From assembly GCA_041390305.1 (NCBI GenBank), contig JAWKQE010000026.1, positions 26,384 through 90,383 on the forward strand: DNA of 64,000 nucleotides, written 5' to 3'. Shown here piece by piece: positions 45,443 through 54,150 of the stretch (its first letter is position 1; every line of letters starts with the position of its first letter). The position numbers and the translations under genes were made by a program. A model generated the notes under the pieces. The model was given only the letters and a program-made list of their open reading frames with translations. It was not told the origin of the DNA and did not search any database. Source of the DNA: JACKCR01 sp041390305. GTDB taxonomy: Bacteria > Eisenbacteria > RBG-16-71-46 > CAIMUX01.

Positions 45443-48127
45443 ATGTCTTCCCTTTCCCGGCACCTCACGATCGCAACCGTTGGCGTAGCGTTGGCGGCCG
45501 TGGGCTTCCCCTCGAATTCGGACGCGCGCTCGAACATCCGAGACGCGTTCTTCAGCGCCTACCCGAACGCGCTCGGCACCCAGCTCGTCGACGTTCCGAG
45601 CCATCCGGACCACTGCGGTGTCTGCCACCTCGACTTCAGCGGCGGCGGAACGCGAAATCCGTTCGGCCTACAGGTCGAGGCCGCACTCCCGAACTTCCCG
45701 AACAACCCGACCGGTCGAAAGAACGCCATCCTGAGCGTCGAGAACATCGACGCCGAGGGCGACGGGTACACCACCCTCGTCGAAGTGACGGACACGAGCA
45801 CCTACACGAACACGCCGACCTTCCCCGGACTCGATGCGACGAACGTCGGCTCGGTGACCGGCGTCGATCCGACCGACCTCTACGCGTACCTCACGCCGTC
45901 GACGAACGCGGACGTGGAGCCGCCGGTCGTCACGGTGCTCACTCCGAACGGTGGCGAGTCCTGGCTCGGGGGAACGCTCCACGACGTCACGTGGGTCGCG
46001 ACGGACGACGTCGGCGTCACGTCGGTCGACATCGACTACCGCACCGACGACTCCGAGGACTGGAAGCCGATCGCGCGGGGACTCGCGAACACCGGCACGT
46101 TCGGCTGGTTCGTACATCACACGCCGACGGCCGAGGGCCACGTCCGCGTCACCGCCTACGACGCCGTCGGGCAGTCCGGCGATGACGAGAACGACGCCTA
46201 CTACACGATCCTCCAGATCATGGACGGCATCGCGCCGACCACACTCCGTGACTTCGACATGCCGGGATCCCAGCCGTTCGACGTGATCGGCTTCTCCAGC
46301 AAGACGACCTGCGCGGTCTGCCACGGCGGGTTCGATCCGAGCTCCGAACCGACCCACGGATTCGGCGGGACGATGATGGGCTACGCGATGATCGACCCGC
46401 TCTTCCTCGCCGCGCTCACCGTGGCCGAGCAGGACGCGCCTTCGTCCGGTGACCTCTGCCTCCGCTGTCACGCCCCGTTCGGCTGGCTCGCCGGCCGCAG
46501 CAACCCGACCGACGGCTCGCAGCTCACGGGAACCGACTTCGAAGCGGTGACCTGCGAGTTCTGCCACCGGATGGTCGACCCGGTCTACGTCGGTGGCGTC
46601 TCGCCGGCGGAGGACCAAGGTATCCTCGCCCTCCTCGACGTGCCGGACAGCTACTCGAACGGTCAGTACGTCGTCGACCCGCAGGCCCGAAGGCGCGGAC
46701 CGTACACCGACGCGAACCCACCGCACGCGTTCCTCCCGTCTCCGGTGCATCAGTCGAGCGACTTCTGCGGAACGTGTCACGACGTCTCGAACCCGGTCTT
46801 CGAGCGCGTGTCCGGACCGGACTACGCGCCCGGGCCGCTCGACGAAGCGGCGCCCTCGATCGACTCCGCCACCCTCTTCCCGCTCGAGCGCACCTACTCG
46901 GAGTGGAAGAACAGCGAGTTCGCCTCCACCGGCGTCTTCGCGCCCGAGTTCGCCGGCAACCTCCCGGACGGCTACGTCTCCAGCTGTCAGGACTGCCACA
47001 TGGCGGACGTGGAAGGACGGGGTGCGATCGGGGCGCCGATCCGTTCGGACCTCGGTTTCCACGACCTCACGGGCGGCAGCAGCTGGATGCTCGGCGTACT
47101 CGCCGCGATCCGGCCGGCCGACGTCGACGCAACCCAGGCCGCGGACGGCGCCGCCCGTGCCGTCGCGCTCCTGGAGCTGGCGGCGCAGGTAGACGTAGTG
47201 ACCACGCCGACCGGGCAAGGGTATGACGCCGAGATCACCGTCACGAACCGGACCGGACACAAGCTCCCGACGGGCTACCCGGAAGGTCGCCGGATGTGGC
47301 TCCACGTCGAAGCGAAGGACGCGGGCGGCGTGACCGTCTACGAGTCCGGAGCGTACGACGCAGCCACCGGCATCCTCACCGAGGACGAGGACGCGCGGAT
47401 CTACGAAGCCAGGCTCGGCATCTCCCCGGGGCTCGCCGGCGCGCTCGGCGCGGGACCGGGCGGAGAGTCGTTCCACTTCACGCTCAACGACTCGCTCTAC
47501 AAGGACAATCGGATTCCTCCGCTCGGCTTCACGAACGCGAACTTCGACACGTTCGGCGGACTCCCGGTCGATCCGCACTGGGAAGGCCCGGGCTCACGGT
47601 ACGCGGACGGCCAGAACTGGGATGTTTCCACGTACGCGCTCCCGGCCTCGGCACGAACGCTGACGGTGACGCTCTACTACCAGTCGACCTCGAAGGAGTA
47701 CGTCGAGTTCCTCCGCGACGAGAACACGACCGACTCCACGGGCGACGACATGTACGGCCACTGGACCACGTACGGCCGGTGCGCACCGATCGTCATGTCG
47801 ACCGAAACGATCGACCTCGACGTGACGGGCGTCGAGCCGGCGGGGACCCCGGCCGTGCTCGCCCTTTTCCCGGAGACGAACCCGTTCCGGGATCGGATCG
47901 TCCTCCGCCTCGACCTGCCGCGGCCGCTCCCGGTCCGCCTCGAGGTGTTCGATTCGCAGGGACGCTCCGTCCATCGGGCCGACCTGGGCCAGCTCCCCGG
48001 CGGTCCCCATCCGGTGGAATGGAACGGACTCGATGATCACGGACGGGACGTCGGATCGGGCGTCTTCTGGGTGCGTGTCGAGGCAGGGCCTCAATCCCTG
48101 CGGGAGCAGGTGGTGCGGGTGAGGTAG
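45443..48127 (+). CDS. secreted hexaheme c-type cytochrome with FlgD-type C-terminal domain
   Basis: 894 residues, ATG at 45443 behind AGGAG with a signal peptide (HLTIATVGVALAAVGF). Six CXXCH heme sites are visible: CGVCH in an N-terminal cytochrome-like module, then CAVCH, CLRCH, CEFCH, CGTCH and CQDCH in the main domain. An Ig-like domain (VLTPNGGESWLGGTLHDVTW) lies between. Behind the hemes is a conserved module, VTNRTGHKLPTGYPEGRRMW, seen in multiheme cytochromes of metal reducers. The end is a FlgD-type domain (FPETNPFRDRIVLRLDL, FDSQGRSVHRADLG, GSGVFWVRVEAG). Likely an extracellular electron carrier. The next gene is a shorter paralogue. Confidence 0.9.
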   Translation: MSSLSRHLTIATVGVALAAVGFPSNSDARSNIRDAFFSAYPNALGTQLVDVPSHPDHCGVCHLDFSGGGTRNPFGLQVEAALPNFPNNPTGRKNAILSVENIDAEGDGYTTLVEVTDTSTYTNTPTFPGLDATNVGSVTGVDPTDLYAYLTPSTNADVEPPVVTVLTPNGGESWLGGTLHDVTWVATDDVGVTSVDIDYRTDDSEDWKPIARGLANTGTFGWFVHHTPTAEGHVRVTAYDAVGQSGDDENDAYYTILQIMDGIAPTTLRDFDMPGSQPFDVIGFSSKTTCAVCHGGFDPSSEPTHGFGGTMMGYAMIDPLFLAALTVAEQDAPSSGDLCLRCHAPFGWLAGRSNPTDGSQLTGTDFEAVTCEFCHRMVDPVYVGGVSPAEDQGILALLDVPDSYSNGQYVVDPQARRRGPYTDANPPHAFLPSPVHQSSDFCGTCHDVSNPVFERVSGPDYAPGPLDEAAPSIDSATLFPLERTYSEWKNSEFASTGVFAPEFAGNLPDGYVSSCQDCHMADVEGRGAIGAPIRSDLGFHDLTGGSSWMLGVLAAIRPADVDATQAADGAARAVALLELAAQVDVVTTPTGQGYDAEITVTNRTGHKLPTGYPEGRRMWLHVEAKDAGGVTVYESGAYDAATGILTEDEDARIYEARLGISPGLAGALGAGPGGESFHFTLNDSLYKDNRIPPLGFTNANFDTFGGLPVDPHWEGPGSRYADGQNWDVSTYALPASARTLTVTLYYQSTSKEYVEFLRDENTTDSTGDDMYGHWTTYGRCAPIVMSTETIDLDVTGVEPAGTPAVLALFPETNPFRDRIVLRLDLPRPLPVRLEVFDSQGRSVHRADLGQLPGGPHPVEWNGLDDHGRDVGSGVFWVRVEAGPQSLREQVVRVR

Positions 48128-48152
48128 CCGCCCCGAGAATCGGTCAGGTGGT

Positions 48153-48187
48153 GGGCCGACTCCCCGACGGGGGGCGGCCCTTCTCTT
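48153..48187 (+). terminator. hairpin terminator between the two cytochrome genes
   Basis: GGGCCG (48153-48158) pairs with CGGCCC (48175-48180), extended inside by CCCC/GGGG around a short loop, followed by TTCTCTT. It suggests the second cytochrome gene has its own promoter. Confidence 0.7.
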
Positions 48188-48419
48188 CGGAGGGCCCGTG
48201 CCGGCGTGCTTCGGCGGACACTGCAATCGACCCGTTCGGAGGGAGGCTGGCCCAATCCGACCGGTGGACACGACCCTTCGGAGTCCCGGGAGGGGCCGCG
48301 GACCTCATTTCACTCGTCGCCGCAACGAGAGGATGGACTCGCCTCCCATCGGTACCGCACACTCCTGTGCAGCCGCTGCTGGACCGGATCTGAGCAGACG
48401 ACCCGGAGGTGGCTTCCAT

Positions 48420-50717
48420 ATGGTTCCACGGCTTCGCCGAGGTCGCACCCTGGGTGCGATCGGGCTCCTTGTCGCCTCATCTGCCCTCGCGGTGGACACG
48501 ACTCCGCCGCAGGTCACCTTGCTCCAGCCGTCGGGAGGCGCACTCCTCGGCGGCTCGATCAACAGCGTCCGCTGGACGGCCACGGACGACGTCCACGTGA
48601 CCAGGATCGACCTCCACTACAAGACGCGAACCGACGACCATTGGATTCCGATCGCGCGCTACCTGTCCAACAATGTCAGCCTCTTCAGCTGGTACGTGCA
48701 CAACACCCCGACGGACTCGGCCTGGGTCCGTGTCACCGCATACGACGCAGCGGGAAACACCGGCACGGACACGAACGACAACTCGTTCGTGATCCTTCCT
48801 CGCTTCGGGATCGTGTCGTCCACACTCCGCGACTTCGAGATGCCGGGAACGCCGGCCTTCGGTGTCGACGACGTCGACGCCGCCAGCGCGTGCACCGCCT
48901 GTCACGCCGGCTACGATGCCGACGCAGAGCCCGGTCACGCCTGGATGGGGACGATGATGGGGCACGCCGCGCGGGATCCCCTCTTCCTCGCCTCCCTCGC
49001 CATCGCCGATCAGGACATTCCCTCCTCCGGCGACTTCTGCCTTCGCTGCCACACGCCGGGCGGCTGGCTCGCGGGACGCTGCAACCCGACGGACGGAAAG
49101 CTCCTCGTCGATGTCGACTTCGAGAGCGTCTCCTGCACCGTCTGTCACGCGATGATCGACCCGAACTATGTCGAAGGGTCGAGCCCTCCCGAGGACCTCC
49201 TCGTCCTCGAGCAACTCCGGTCTGTTCCCACCGACCATTCGAACGGCCAGTTCGTGATCGATCCCGAGCCGCGCCGACGCGGTCCCTATCCCGAGGGCTC
49301 CCCCGCCCACGCCTGGCTGCAGTCGTCGTTCTTCTGGTCGAGTGACTTTTGTGGCACCTGCCACGACGTCTCGAATCCGCTCTACGATCGCGTCGGTCCC
49401 AAGGACTACGCGATGGGCCCGCTCGACGAGAAGGCGGCAAGCCTCCACTCCGAGGACATCCTGCCGCTCGAGCGCACCTACAGCGAGTGGAAGAACAGCC
49501 AGTACGCGATCGGAGACGGTGTGTTTGCTCCGCTCTTCGCGGGGAACAAGCCGGACGGCTTCGTTTCGACGTGTCAGGATTGCCACATGCCCGACGTGGT
49601 CGGGAAGGGCGCCATCATCGGCCAGGAGCGACAGGACCTCGGTTTCCACGACATGATGGGCGGCAGCAGCTGGATGCCCGTCACCCTCGCGGCCCTCTAT
49701 CCGGGAGACCTCGACCCGGCGGCGCTCTCCGACGCGTCCGACCGCGCGAAGAGCATGCTCGAACGCGCCGCGCTGTTGACGCTCGAGGTGGCGGATCTCG
49801 ACTCGATGAAGCTCGCCACGGTCACGGTGACGAACCAGACGGGGCACAAGCTCCCCACGGGATTCCCCGAGGGACGTCGGATGTGGATCCACCTCGTGGC
49901 CCGCGACACCGGGGGCGACATCGTCTATCAGTCGGGAGCCTACGGCATTGCCGGAAACCTCATCCTGGATCCGGACATCCGCGTCTACGAAGGCAAGATG
50001 GGGATCTCACACTCGCTGGCTCCGACCCTCGGCATGCAGCCGGGCCCCACGTTCCACTTCGCGCTCAACGACACCATCTACAAGGACAATCGGATCCCAC
50101 CGCTTGGGTTCACGAACGCCGCCTTCGAGACGTTCGGCGGACAACCCGTCGACTCCGACCTGGCCCAGCCCGTCCCTCGGTATCCGGACGGACAGAACTG
50201 GGACGTCGCCACGTACGAGTTGCCGACATCGGCCTCCGAGGTGATCGCGACGCTCTACTACCAGTCGGTGTCGAAGGAGCACGTGGAGTTCCTCGAGCTG
50301 GCGAACCACACCAACGACGCGGGCGCGTTCTTCGCCGACGTCTGGACGGACAACGGACGGGCCGCGCCCGTCGCCATGGTCGCGGACACCGTGGGCGGTG
50401 CGGATCCCGCCGCGATCGACGAGTTGGACTCGGCTCCTACAGGCCAGCTCAGTCTGTTCCCCGAAGTGAACCCAAGCCGTGACGTCGTCTACCTTCGGCT
50501 CGATCTCCCCCGCCCGGCGGACACGAGCTACGGTGTCTACGACGCCCAGGGCCGACTCGTCGCGAAGCAACGGCTGGGACGCCTCTCTCCCGGGCCGCAC
50601 CGGATCGAATGGAACGGCCGCGGCCACGACGGAAGCGATGCAGGGGCGGGAGTGTTCTGGGTTCGCGTCCAAGCGAACGGTGCGGAACTCGTCCAGCGGA
50701 TCGTGCGCGTGAAGTAG
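48420..50717 (+). CDS. secreted pentaheme c-type cytochrome, paralogue of the preceding gene
   Basis: 765 residues, ATG at 48420 behind GGAGG. A signal sequence (LGAIGLLVASSALA) leads directly to the Ig-like domain (VTLLQPSGGALLGGSINSV). The N-terminal heme module of the neighbour is absent, so five CXXCH sites remain: CTACH, CLRCH, CTVCH, CGTCH and CQDCH. The conserved VTNQTGHKLPTGFPEGRRMW and KDNRIPPLGFTNA segments and the FlgD-type end (FPEVNPSRDVVYLRLDL, YDAQGRLVAKQRLG, GAGVFWVRVQA) match the neighbour almost blade for blade. A tandem duplication followed by gain or loss of one heme module is inferred. Confidence 0.9.
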   Translation: MVPRLRRGRTLGAIGLLVASSALAVDTTPPQVTLLQPSGGALLGGSINSVRWTATDDVHVTRIDLHYKTRTDDHWIPIARYLSNNVSLFSWYVHNTPTDSAWVRVTAYDAAGNTGTDTNDNSFVILPRFGIVSSTLRDFEMPGTPAFGVDDVDAASACTACHAGYDADAEPGHAWMGTMMGHAARDPLFLASLAIADQDIPSSGDFCLRCHTPGGWLAGRCNPTDGKLLVDVDFESVSCTVCHAMIDPNYVEGSSPPEDLLVLEQLRSVPTDHSNGQFVIDPEPRRRGPYPEGSPAHAWLQSSFFWSSDFCGTCHDVSNPLYDRVGPKDYAMGPLDEKAASLHSEDILPLERTYSEWKNSQYAIGDGVFAPLFAGNKPDGFVSTCQDCHMPDVVGKGAIIGQERQDLGFHDMMGGSSWMPVTLAALYPGDLDPAALSDASDRAKSMLERAALLTLEVADLDSMKLATVTVTNQTGHKLPTGFPEGRRMWIHLVARDTGGDIVYQSGAYGIAGNLILDPDIRVYEGKMGISHSLAPTLGMQPGPTFHFALNDTIYKDNRIPPLGFTNAAFETFGGQPVDSDLAQPVPRYPDGQNWDVATYELPTSASEVIATLYYQSVSKEHVEFLELANHTNDAGAFFADVWTDNGRAAPVAMVADTVGGADPAAIDELDSAPTGQLSLFPEVNPSRDVVYLRLDLPRPADTSYGVYDAQGRLVAKQRLGRLSPGPHRIEWNGRGHDGSDAGAGVFWVRVQANGAELVQRIVRVK

Positions 50718-50804
50718 GGCCGACTCGCTGGGAGTCGTGACGCGGTTGCCGGGCATGGGGCCGGCCCCGAGGCCGACCCCACACGCCGATCTCACGAAGA
50801 AGCG

Positions 50805-51572
50805 CTACTCGAGAGGACAGGAGCCGCCGTTCGACTCACCGACGGCATGGCGCGCATCCTGCATCTCGCGTCGGTTCCCCGAAGCGAGCGCGCCGTTCAC
50901 GATCTCGACGATCTCCGCCTCCGCGAGACCGTAGTTCACGTCCGGGTGCGCCGCATTGAGCGCGGCCGTGACGGCGGTCCGAAGCAGAAGCTTGGCCGCA
51001 CCTTCGGCACCGGATCCACCGCCATACTTGAGCGCCTCCATGAGCGAGTCGCTGCCGAAGTCGCCGAGTTCCTCCGGCACCTCGAAGATCGAGGACACTT
51101 CGTCGGACGTCCCGTGTCCGGTCGGCTCCCAGGCATCCGTATGATTCTTCCAGAAGCCGAGGCCGCACCCTTCGTACTGGTCCTCGTCGGAACCGCACGG
51201 GTTCGGGTCGCACACCGTACCGTCACCGAGGTACGCACCGCCGCAATCGGCTTCCGTCGTCACGGCACACGAGCCGTCATCGAAGCAGCACGCGCCGGTG
51301 GCGGCAGGCTGCGGGCACGGGTTCGGGTCACAGAGGACACCCTGGCCTTGATACGTTCCGCCTGATTCCGTGCATTCGGTCTCGGTCAGGATCGAGCAGG
51401 ATCCGTCGACCAGACAACAAGCACCGCCGTCCCCCGCGGCGTCCACTCTCGTCCCCGAACCGCCCGTACCGAGGAGCGCATCGCTCGATCCCGGTGAAGT
51501 GGTCGGTTCGGAGCTACATCCGAGGGCGATGACCGCGATCATCGCCGCGATGGTACACAGCGCCTTCGTCAT
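50805..51572 (-). CDS. cysteine-rich lipoprotein with two GACC...CDPNPC repeats
   Basis: 255 residues. The leader MTKALCTIAAMIAVIALGCS ends in a lipobox Cys. Two copies of a Cys-rich motif follow: GACCLVDGSCSILTETEC...CDPNPC and GACCFDDGSCAVTTEADC...CDPNPC, each with six to seven cysteines. The second half (YEGCGLGFWKNHTDAW, then helical LMEALKYGGGSGAEGAAKLL and ALNAAHPDVNYGLAEAEIVE) resembles a module found in other exported proteins that starts with GCTPGFWKNH. Function unknown; disulfide-stabilised surface domains are likely. The same Cys motif recurs in the protein at 53099. Confidence 0.78.
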   Translation of the reverse strand: MTKALCTIAAMIAVIALGCSSEPTTSPGSSDALLGTGGSGTRVDAAGDGGACCLVDGSCSILTETECTESGGTYQGQGVLCDPNPCPQPAATGACCFDDGSCAVTTEADCGGAYLGDGTVCDPNPCGSDEDQYEGCGLGFWKNHTDAWEPTGHGTSDEVSSIFEVPEELGDFGSDSLMEALKYGGGSGAEGAAKLLLRTAVTAALNAAHPDVNYGLAEAEIVEIVNGALASGNRREMQDARHAVGESNGGSCPLE

Positions 51573-51859
51573 GGCTCGATGTCTCCTCGTGATGTTCTCG
51601 AACGGAGTGGCCCCGCCATCGGGATGGCAAAGCCGTGAGCGGCGGAGTGACCTCACCGACCTGCGAAGGTGTCGGGCCCGACTGGGGAGCTTCGCGCTCG
51701 ACACCTACGCCTGGGCGGGTTCCAACGTTCGCTGGGGGACCTCAGTCGATCCCGTGGGTCCTCTCGGACCCGGACCAGAAACGGCCAGAACGCGCCCTCT
51801 GCGGGTGGAAGGCCTCCACCCCATGCCCCGGGGGAGTATCGGCACCTGACCCGTCGACT

Positions 51860-52897
51860 TCATCGGTTTCTTGCCGACCGTCGAGGCTCCACCGGGTTTC
51901 CCCAGCCGTCGAAGATGACGCGTCGACTGGGGTCGTAGGTCTCCGCGCGCTCCGGGGCGAACTCCGCGACTTCGTCGAGCAGTCCCTCGAGCTGGGCACG
52001 CGCGAACCGTCGCCCCAGGGCGTCCGGGATCCATCCGCCCATGAGGAGCGTCAGCTCGTAGGCGAGAAGCGTGCGACCGTCGCTGAGCTCCATGACGATC
52101 CAGGCGCCGGTATTGGCGGGTAGGTAGACGGCAGACCCGAAGTCGTCGCCGCCCAAACCCGGAACGATCCCCTTCTCCAGCGCCTCGCGGGCAGCGTCCT
52201 CACCGTCCCGAGCGAGAGTCCACCACTGCACCCACGCGAGTCCGCCCGTTCGTGAAGAGGCCTCGACATCGACGTCGACGTCGATGACCCACTGGCGGTC
52301 CTTGATCGGCCACGGAAGAGTGATCCTCTGGTAGACACGGTACTCACGCTTCGCCGGATCCGACAACGGCACCTCGATCACCGGACCGTCTTCGGTGAGA
52401 TCGGGAGACAGTGCGGAAAGCCACACGACCTCACGCGGCTCGTCGACCACGCGCAGAGCGATCGAGCGATAGCGAAGGTCTTCCTCTCCGTCCCCGGGCA
52501 TGGGGAGCTTCTTCGTCAGGACCACGACTTCGCCGTTCGCAAGGAGGTCCAAGTCCTGGCTCTCGAGAAAGGGAAGAGGGAAGTGCTCGGCGCCCTGGTT
52601 GTACCGGAGCATGGCGTTCTGGACTGCCTGGATGGTCTTGGCGTCGTCATCGACATCCACGCCCGATGGAGATCCCGTGACGGCGGTTTGTGTATCCGAC
52701 GGTGGCGCCCCACGCGGATCACCCGCGGCAGCCGATGACAGGCTGGCGCCGGCCGAAGCCAACTGCGCACTTCCACACGAGATGGCAATGAAGCCGAGCA
52801 CACGCACGATTCGGAGTACGAGCGAACACCGGCGACCAGCACACAAGAGAGCCGTCCACGTCTCTGCCGGGAAGAAAGCGCAAGACGGAATGGCCAT
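51860..52897 (-). CDS. exported START-domain (SRPBCC) protein
   Basis: About 345 residues from the ATG at 52897; a GTG at 52945 or an internal GTG just before RVLGFIAISCGSAQLASA are alternatives, and none has a strong ribosome binding site. A hydrophobic leader is followed by a START-like lipid-binding domain: REVVWLSALSPDLTEDG, YRVYQRITLPWPIKDRQWVI, WVQWWTLARDG, TLLAYELTLLMGGWIPDAL. The domain forms a cavity for a hydrophobic ligand, as in SRPBCC proteins. Ligand unknown. It is divergent from the gene at 53099. Confidence 0.75.
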   Translation of the reverse strand: MAIPSCAFFPAETWTALLCAGRRCSLVLRIVRVLGFIAISCGSAQLASAGASLSSAAAGDPRGAPPSDTQTAVTGSPSGVDVDDDAKTIQAVQNAMLRYNQGAEHFPLPFLESQDLDLLANGEVVVLTKKLPMPGDGEEDLRYRSIALRVVDEPREVVWLSALSPDLTEDGPVIEVPLSDPAKREYRVYQRITLPWPIKDRQWVIDVDVDVEASSRTGGLAWVQWWTLARDGEDAAREALEKGIVPGLGGDDFGSAVYLPANTGAWIVMELSDGRTLLAYELTLLMGGWIPDALGRRFARAQLEGLLDEVAEFAPERAETYDPSRRVIFDGWGNPVEPRRSARNR

Positions 52898-53098
52898 CGC
52901 GGGCACCGAGGCTAGGCCCGGTCTCTGTTTCGGATTGCGGAACACGTCGGCTGAGTATCGACCGAGGCCATGGCTCGGGAAACCGCTTTCGACGGTCGGG
53001 ACCCGGGACCACCACGCCTCGGTTGCTGGACTGAACCCAACCGCGTAGACTCATTGTTGGTCTGATCCCGTTGCTCCCAGCCCTGGAGGAGGTATCCG

Positions 53099-53932
53099 AT
53101 GCGGCTTCTCTCTGCGTTGCATCCACGGTCCCAGTCCCGTTCCGCGGCCTCCCGCCACCTCGCTCCCAACCGGACACTGCAGCTTCTCGGGCTCCTGGCC
53201 TTCGCTTCGAGCGCCGCCGCTGGTCCGAACGCCGGTGGAACCCTGATCCTCGGCCTCTGTGAAGACATCAACTGCTACACGGATACCGACAACGACGACT
53301 ATTGCCCCTACGCCACACTCACAGATTGCGCGAGCGCTCCATACCACATAGACAGCGTTGCACCGTTCCTCTGGTATGCGTACGCGGCATTCCCCGATGG
53401 CTCCGCGCCACGGCTCAGTGGAGTCGCTTTCGGCATCGACTACGACGCCGAGAATCTCGTCCTCCTGAATCTCGAGAAGTGCGCCGACTTCGAACTCGCG
53501 AGCCCCGACTGGCCGGACCCTGGAGCGGGAACCGCAGTGACGTTCACGGAAGCCCAGCAGAGCCAGCTGACGAGCCTCTATTGGTTCGCGGGATATGACT
53601 ACTACGGCGTCGACATGGAGTTCGCCTTGGTCCCGCATCCGGCCCAAGGCGGTGTGTTCGCCGATGACAGCGTCCCTTCGATCCTCGACCCGATCGCGGA
53701 CTTTGGCCGGATCGGCTTCTACGACATGCCAGGGCACCTGCCCTGCCCGACGGCCCTACCCACGGGAGCGTGCTGTATCGACGGTGTCTGCACTGTTCTC
53801 TCCCTCGCCGTGTGCACGGATCTCGGAGGGACGTACGTAGGGGACGACGTCCCGTGCGATCCCAACCCTTGCGTCGTCCCGCTGATCGAACGCAGTTGGG
53901 GACGGATCAAGTCCGACTTCCGCGAAGAGTGA
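53099..53932 (+). CDS. secreted protein with one GACC...CDPNPC motif
   Basis: 277 residues, ATG at 53099 behind GGAGGAGG. A signal peptide (LQLLGLLAFASSAAAG) leads to a beta-rich domain with GTLILGLCEDINCYTD, SGVAFGIDYDAENLVLLNLE and YYGVDMEFALVPHPAQGGVF. The C-terminal 60 residues carry the same Cys motif as the lipoprotein at 50805 (GACCIDGVCTVLSLAVC...CDPNPC), then a short basic tail. A perfect terminator follows. No enzymatic signature; a surface-exposed or secreted structural protein is the best guess. Confidence 0.75.
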   Translation: MRLLSALHPRSQSRSAASRHLAPNRTLQLLGLLAFASSAAAGPNAGGTLILGLCEDINCYTDTDNDDYCPYATLTDCASAPYHIDSVAPFLWYAYAAFPDGSAPRLSGVAFGIDYDAENLVLLNLEKCADFELASPDWPDPGAGTAVTFTEAQQSQLTSLYWFAGYDYYGVDMEFALVPHPAQGGVFADDSVPSILDPIADFGRIGFYDMPGHLPCPTALPTGACCIDGVCTVLSLAVCTDLGGTYVGDDVPCDPNPCVVPLIERSWGRIKSDFREE

Positions 53933-54055
53933 GGTCGTCGGGGTCGGAACTCGATGCTGGCGACCCACGCCGCCAGCGGAACGCGACCTGAGCACCAGAC
54001 ATCCACGGTGGAGCAGGCACTCGACGGCTTTGGGCGCCGGCCACGGCGAAGAAGT

Positions 54056-54091
54056 GAGAGAAGGCCCCGATCACACTCGGGGCCTTCTCTC
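54056..54091 (+). terminator. Rho-independent terminator
   Basis: A perfect 15-bp stem, GAGAGAAGGCCCCGA at 54056-54070 against TCGGGGCCTTCTCTC at 54077-54091, loop TCACAC, followed by ATTCC. It lies between convergent genes and can serve both. Confidence 0.88.
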
Positions 54092-54150
54092 ATTCCAGCC
54101 CGGGACACTGACCAGAACCCGGGCGGCCTAGCTGGACTCAGGTGCGCCCG

